Assembly (NCBI GenBank): GCA_903879825.1
Contig: CAIRND010000109.1
Span: 1 to 10,631, forward strand
Source: an uncultured Geobacteraceae bacterium
GTDB taxonomy: Bacteria; Desulfobacterota; Desulfuromonadia; Geobacterales; Pseudopelobacteraceae
Direction: 5' to 3'
DNA length: 10,631 nucleotides
Shown: positions 8,501 through 10,631 of the stretch, one piece after another
Layout of the letters: every line of letters starts with the position of its first letter
Position numbering within the stretch: the first letter of the stretch is position 1
Position numbers and translations under genes: made by a program
Notes under the pieces: model-generated
Seen by the model: the letters and a program-made list of their open reading frames with translations, nothing else
The model's database searches: none
Told to the model about the DNA's origin: nothing

Positions 8501-8636
8501 GATTCGACAGTGCCGTCGAAATTTTGATGGCACACGACATGAAGCGTTCTGTTTCTATCGGTACGCCGAGCAACGACCTGAGAGGATGGTACCCCTCCTG
8601 TTCCGGTATGCTCTTATCGGTCTGCATGGTCAGCAT
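2577..8636 (-). CDS. giant hybrid sensor kinase: pseudo-Ser/Thr kinase, STAND ATPase, TPR-like, GAF, PAS-PAS, HisKA, HATPase, receiver
   Basis: Soluble signalling protein of 2019 residues. Domains in order: a Ser/Thr-kinase-like C-lobe (about 1-205); a P-loop ATPase (about 220-500; YGREND entry motif, Walker A GYSGVGKSS with Lys262, Walker B LVFFLDDLQWAD with Asp386-387); a long helical TPR-like region (about 640-1225); GAF (about 1230-1395); PAS (1395-1510) and PAS (1519-1640); HisKA with LAGGIAHDFNN (His1658); HATPase with NLVTNAAHAM, DSGHGM and GEGTGMGMA; and a receiver (about 1899-2019) with FVDDEA, phospho-acceptor Asp1951 and LKPYS. The family is widespread (kinase/ATPase/histidine kinase 'trifunctional' proteins), but here the kinase N-lobe is absent and catalytic residues are changed: HKN at 53-55 for H-x-D, SPDS for the KPxN stretch, D74-S-S for DFG. 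SPEQTGRMNR and DLYSLG remain. The ATG at 8636 has GAGG 7 nt upstream and follows sulP by 34 nt, so co-transcription is likely. There is no DNA-binding output domain or HPt. The ligand is unknown. Confidence 0.93.
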   Translation of the reverse strand: MLTMQTDKSIPEQEGYHPLRSLLGVPIETERFMSCAIKISTALSNLHYRDIIHKNISPDSILINSESGDLLISDSSLSSLQPNGQSNLNRGHLLDTMFAYMSPEQTGRMNRIIDHRSDLYSLGIVLYEMATGMLPFQANDALGWVHCHIARSPHPPIEIIPALPAPISDIIMKLLAKATEDRYQTAHGLKYDLEICLTRWEADGAIDSFPLGTGDISERMLIPQKLYGRENDIATLLSAFERVISRGTPELVMISGYSGVGKSSLVRELYKPIIRENGLFISGKFDQYKSNIPYATFGDAFRELIRQILTESELRIESWKQQLHSALGLNGQLIIDIIPQIEVIIGPQQPVPELPLSEAANRFNTVFRHFIGVFTRPEHPLVFFLDDLQWADAASLKLLEHIITDGDTKHLLLIGAFRDNEVSPSHPLMLTLDIIRKNCAPLQAITLLPLSFADLGHLMADTFRPHESGFESLSSLIYEKTAGNPFFVTQFLLTLHEESLVEFDRMKSVWKWDAGRIHAKGYTDNVVDFMVEKLRKLTPHTRHTLQRAACIGNSFDFSTLLSITNIPDSAVDAALKEALDERLLLHPTAHSFNFLHDRVQQAAYSLIAEGEQIALHLQIGRLLLKATATESVDEKVFDIVNQFNRGIELITDHAERHQVARLNLIAGQRATASTAYASALSYFSLGAQLVDEESWSTEYQLCFEIHQGLAEAEYLNNHYDRSRELIEQLITRAATDLERARLYNIMIVQYTLLANYSGAITAGREALRLLHVTVPEIDFQEALTAELKRYAAIIGTRDIPSLADVPECFDPEKRVCLELLSNMVVPARYSDSTLFALISVLNVNSSLLFGPTPKSTVGYSAYGMVLNSALGNFKDAYAFGLVALQLSERFNVLAQKCQASFMLGHYLNQWVRHLKWADATLNDGIQAGLASGELQWTGYSMAYKLFQPFYRGERLAAIRNEIPTLLHFTRKTVNRWATDTLVGLELALGELSESNSALPHDVEETFLAECRQRRSFGAIGRYAVLKAQIHFIYGRFEDARQAVALALELTGFFSSSISIAELNFFHSLILAALHESVSADEQALFIEQIREHQRQMQLWVDNCAENFSHLYLLVEAELARLEERDLPAMHFYELSIESAREHGFVQNEAVANELASRFHRKSGFATSSDAYLRQARSCYLRWGADIKVRALDLGNPWLHHEERTTPPDNYAGFGGLDTLTVIKASQAISGKIILVDLLNTLMTAVLENAGAQKGCLLLKQGEQLSLAAEARVENGKICVCQDITSAYAALLPLAMVNYVKRTHECLLLEDAAVNELFATDPYIVQLKPLSILCFPLLRQGNLIGMLYLENSLVRGAFTANMVAILELLGAQAAISLENAILYQERSRAVEALRQSEEKYREIFEHCGTALAFIEKDMTISMCNMEFELLCGLSRTELEGHKKWSDFVAHQYDLDRMQEYHNLRRNDPQSAPQSYEFQFLCNRGVVKDVAVTVSIIPETQQSLAVLVDVTERKRTEDERIRLATAFEQASEAIFITDTDWRIQYANPACLRITGHTKDEFLGQHTRILKSGKHDKAFFQEIMATLNRGEAWSGHMTLKRKDGTHYESETTNTAVRDQSGTTINYVCIHRDITNELRMERELRQSQKMEAIGTLAGGIAHDFNNILTAIMGYTDMAIRKLGNETTASRDLGRVQEAGLRAKNLVRQILTFGRQSELERKPVHIALIIDEALKLLRSSIPSTIEIRQQITTSPSGDLVLADPTQVHQVVMNLVTNAAHAMRDHGGVMTVGLSEIHADASLLYLYPDLAAGPCIRLTVSDSGHGMEPAVRERIFDPYFTTKKVGEGTGMGMALVQGIIKNHGGAINVYSEPGTGTDFHIFLPTIVGEILPEAAEGTSVHGGTERILFVDDEAILTEMGVELLESLGYTVTATTSSLEALKLFKADPAAFDLVITDMTMPGLTGKELTREILTVRPDTPVILCTGFCETINEKQEKEIGIRELVLKPYSIHSLDTIIRRILTGG

Positions 8637-8670
8637 AAATAGGCCTCGCCCTGAAACGATTTTACTCTGC

Positions 8671-10260
8671 TTATGATTTACTTCTCCGTGCAGATTTTAA
8701 ACCAGCGCTTTTTATTTTTATGGCTTTCTTTTGAGCGCCGCTGCGACGCTGGTGGAATTTCCGGGAGAGTTCGTCCCACTCGATTGCCAGGGAACCAGTG
8801 GTGGTTTGGTGCTGCTTTTCCCAGTTTGCGAGCAGATCAAAACAGGCGTGATCAATATACTCAAGTTTATCAAGGTGCACATGAACATCTGTCCCGGGCC
8901 GAACCTGTTCCAATGCCGAAGCCAACATCGGCAGGCGAATCAAGGTGGCGGAGCCGGTCAGTCGCAGGTGCACAGAGTTCTTGGCGATATCCTCTCTGTA
9001 TTCAATGTCGAGTTGGGAGAACACATAGAGCAGTTTGAACAGCGATAGCAGCAGTCCCAGGACCACACCCTTGAGCAGGTCGGCACCAACTATCACCGCA
9101 ATAGTCACTGCGTAAATAGCCACTTCGCTCTTGCCGAATTCGAGCAGTTTTGGCACCGCTTTCGGATACGCCAGCTTATAGCCGGTAAACACCAGCACGG
9201 CTGCCAGGCAGGAAACGGGAATATAGCGCAGTGTGAATGGCAGTACGGCTGCAAACAGCAGCAACCACACCCCGTGAAAGATCGCTGACGCGCGGGTCTT
9301 TGCACCCGCTTCGATGTTGGCACTGGAGCGAACGATAACGCCGGTCATAGGCAGGACACCCAATAGACCGCAGATTGCATTGCCAATTCCCTGTGCCGTC
9401 AGTTCCTTGTCATACTTTGTACGCTCTCCCTGATGCATCTGATCAACCGCACTGGCGCAGAGCAACGTTTCTGCACTGGCAATAAAAGCCACGGAAACAG
9501 CGGCAATAAGAATCGGTGTTTCGAACCCGTGTTTAAGATTGTCGAATGTCGGGTACTGAATCACCGACCAGATATTGTCCGGGACAATAACGTAGTTGAT
9601 CTTGAGTTTGAAATATGCCGATGCAATCACCGCAACGACAACGGCAATCAGCGGTGCAGGTAATACCTTGAGTTTTTTTGGTGCGTACGCACCCCACAAG
9701 GCCATCATCGCAATACTCAGGATACCGATGTATAAGGCGTGAAGTGGAGCTCCGCCGTCGGTAAATGCGCGGTTCAGCGCATCCGGGATAGCCAGCAGGT
9801 TATCAATCCCCTTGCCGATCGGTTTGCCGTCGAGCATGACGTGAAATTGCGCCGTCAGGATCAGCAGGCCGATGCCGGCCAGCATGCCATGAATAACCGC
9901 GGGTGACACCGCACGGAACCATTGACCCAGTTTGAGCAGTCCGGCCGCAAGCTGGAACAGTCCTGCCATCAACACGATCACTCCCAGCATCGGCAGGCCA
10001 TGCTGCTGCACCAGTTGCCATACCAGTACCGTAAGGCCGGCGGCAGGGCCACTCACCTGAAATGGTGAACCGGCAAAAAAACCGACTATCAGACCACCAA
10101 TGATTCCTGTAATCAGACCCGATGTGGGGGGAACTCCCGAGGCGATGGAAACGCCCATGCAGAGCGGCAGCGCGACCAGAAAGACGACGACGGATGCCAT
10201 TGCGTCTTTGCCGAGCCACGCTTTAATACCGGATTGTTCAGCAGGTGTCATGTTGGCCAT
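8671..10260 (-). CDS. SulP-family inorganic anion transporter with C-terminal STAS domain
   Basis: Integral inner-membrane transporter of 529 residues. The membrane core (about 18-415) carries SulP signatures: ALPLCMGVSIASGVPP near 30-45, GLITGIIGGLIVG, VSGPAAGLTVLV near 69-80, SAETLLCASAVD, and GVLPMTGVIVRSSANIEAGAKTR further on. A STAS domain follows (about 427-503), where the usual Asp-Ser/Thr-Ser-Gly type phosphorylation motif is replaced by DHAC (470-473). The last 26 residues are strongly basic (10 Lys/Arg). Family members move sulfate, bicarbonate or related anions, often with Na+ or H+. This sequence resembles the bicarbonate-type bacterial SulPs, but the substrate is not proven. The ATG at 10260 has AAGGAA 7 nt upstream. 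It heads a minus-strand unit with the giant sensor kinase 34 nt downstream and is insulated from nifJ by a terminator. No carbonic anhydrase gene, a frequent partner, is visible here. Confidence 0.93.
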   Translation of the reverse strand: MANMTPAEQSGIKAWLGKDAMASVVVFLVALPLCMGVSIASGVPPTSGLITGIIGGLIVGFFAGSPFQVSGPAAGLTVLVWQLVQQHGLPMLGVIVLMAGLFQLAAGLLKLGQWFRAVSPAVIHGMLAGIGLLILTAQFHVMLDGKPIGKGIDNLLAIPDALNRAFTDGGAPLHALYIGILSIAMMALWGAYAPKKLKVLPAPLIAVVVAVIASAYFKLKINYVIVPDNIWSVIQYPTFDNLKHGFETPILIAAVSVAFIASAETLLCASAVDQMHQGERTKYDKELTAQGIGNAICGLLGVLPMTGVIVRSSANIEAGAKTRASAIFHGVWLLLFAAVLPFTLRYIPVSCLAAVLVFTGYKLAYPKAVPKLLEFGKSEVAIYAVTIAVIVGADLLKGVVLGLLLSLFKLLYVFSQLDIEYREDIAKNSVHLRLTGSATLIRLPMLASALEQVRPGTDVHVHLDKLEYIDHACFDLLANWEKQHQTTTGSLAIEWDELSRKFHQRRSGAQKKAIKIKSAGLKSARRSKS

Positions 10261-10387
10261 GCGATATTTCCTTGTGATTGGTTAGATTGAAAACGCCTGT
10301 GACACCGTACGAATTAGCATATTTCACGCTGTTTGTACATAGTTGGTCGTCATGTCTGATCGCTGTTCTGTAAAACATGAGGCGGGT
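10261..10387 (-). other. sulP leader / intergenic region, no convincing promoter
   Basis: The stretch between the nifJ terminator and sulP holds no gene with support. Since the terminator lies upstream, a sulP promoter should be here, but I find no good -35/-10 pair. TATGCT on the minus strand is a possible -10 without a matching -35, and no sigma-54 GG-N10-GC element is evident. The reading frame crossing this stretch and the nifJ end (minus strand 10509-10324) runs through the terminator and is not credible. Confidence 0.4.
10268..10273 (-). promoter_or_regulatory. ribosome binding site of the SulP gene
   Basis: On the minus strand AAGGAA lies 7 nt before the ATG at 10260, supporting that start over the internal Met4 ATG at 10251. 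Confidence 0.75.
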
Positions 10388-10421
10388 AAAATAAAGCCCC
10401 CTCCTTGAAAAGGAGGGGGCT
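10387..10421 (-). terminator. rho-independent terminator of nifJ
   Basis: A perfect 12-bp stem (AGCCCCCTCCTT at 10395-10406 with its complement at 10410-10421) closes a 3-nt loop. Read on the minus strand it is followed by TTTATTTTA, a proper U-tract. It begins 23 nt after the nifJ stop codon and separates nifJ from sulP. Confidence 0.93.
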
Positions 10422-10444
10422 GGTGGAACGGTAACAGGTCTATC

Positions 10445-10631
10445 CTACTTATCGTAATTGAGTGCTGCCAGCTTCTGATAATATTCGAAACGACTGGCGG
10501 TCCAGTCACTGGCCTTCTTCATCAGCAGGGCCGCCGTCTCCGGGTTGATCTTCTTCAACACTTTATAGCGATTCTCGCCGTTGGCAAAATCTTCAAAGCT
10601 GGTGGTTGGTGCTTTGCTGTCCAGCTGGAGC
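10445..10631 (-). CDS. nifJ: pyruvate:ferredoxin (flavodoxin) oxidoreductase, C-terminal end only
   Basis: Only the last 62 codons are in the window; the gene continues beyond base 10631. The frame reads LQLDSKAPTTSFEDFANGEN, then RYKVLKKINPETAALLMKKA and a Tyr/Lys-rich end (FEYYQKLAALNYDK) before a TAG at 10447-10445. This matches the conserved C-terminal tail of single-chain NifJ-type enzymes, in which an LDS(K/R)xPT motif is followed by a helix with RY..LKKxNPE.A. The full enzyme (about 1,170-1,200 residues in the family) uses thiamine diphosphate and three [4Fe-4S] clusters to interconvert pyruvate plus CoA and acetyl-CoA, CO2 and reduced ferredoxin. In anaerobes it runs in both catabolic and CO2-fixing directions. 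None of the catalytic domains are visible here, so the call rests on the tail alone. A strong terminator follows the stop. Confidence 0.85.
   Translation of the reverse strand, partial: LQLDSKAPTTSFEDFANGENRYKVLKKINPETAALLMKKASDWTASRFEYYQKLAALNYDK

Noticed and set aside
8637..8670. Frameshifted remnant of the missing kinase N-lobe between sulP and the kinase gene
   Set aside because: The gap is only 34 nt, and the in-frame extension upstream soon meets a stop inside sulP, so no N-lobe sequence can be hidden there.
10324..10509. Minus-strand 61-codon frame overlapping the nifJ end
   Set aside because: It starts inside nifJ in another frame and reads through the strong terminator hairpin, with a Pro-rich stretch that is just the stem sequence translated.

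Overview
The window looks like chromosomal DNA from a Geobacter-type deltaproteobacterium (Desulfuromonadia / Desulfobacterota). This is inferred from gene content: a nifR3(dus)-ntrB-like pair, a very large kinase/ATPase/TPR/GAF/PAS histidine kinase, a NifJ-type pyruvate:ferredoxin oxidoreductase and a SulP transporter, with moderately GC-rich DNA. No 16S or marker gene is present, so the genus is not fixed. I see no mobile element, CRISPR array, tRNA or rRNA.

Left block (1-2037, minus strand): a tRNA-dihydrouridine synthase of the NifR3/Dus family is followed, with an 11-nt overlap, by an NtrB-like PAS sensor histidine kinase that runs off the left edge. This resembles the nifR3-ntrB-ntrC layout known from nitrogen-regulation loci, so a response regulator gene may lie just outside the window.

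Middle left (2038-2576): a short divergent intergenic region with candidate promoters on both strands, then a plus-strand TatA/TatB-type translocase subunit with a clear Shine-Dalgarno. It ends in a strong hairpin between convergent genes.

Centre and right (2577-10260, minus strand): a SulP-family anion transporter with a C-terminal STAS domain is followed 34 nt later by a 2019-residue signalling protein. In order, this protein has a degenerate, N-lobe-less Ser/Thr kinase-like domain, a STAND-type P-loop ATPase, a long TPR-like helical region, GAF, two PAS domains, HisKA, HATPase and a receiver. The histidine kinase half looks intact and the Ser/Thr kinase half looks dead. The pair is probably co-transcribed, which suggests the sensor is tied to an anion (bicarbonate or sulfate) transporter.

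Right edge (10388-10631): the last 62 codons of nifJ (pyruvate:ferredoxin/flavodoxin oxidoreductase) followed by a textbook rho-independent terminator, all on the minus strand. The terminator separates nifJ from the sulP transcription unit.

Nothing here is clearly a new system. The most unusual element is the giant sensor with a truncated pseudokinase head next to SulP.
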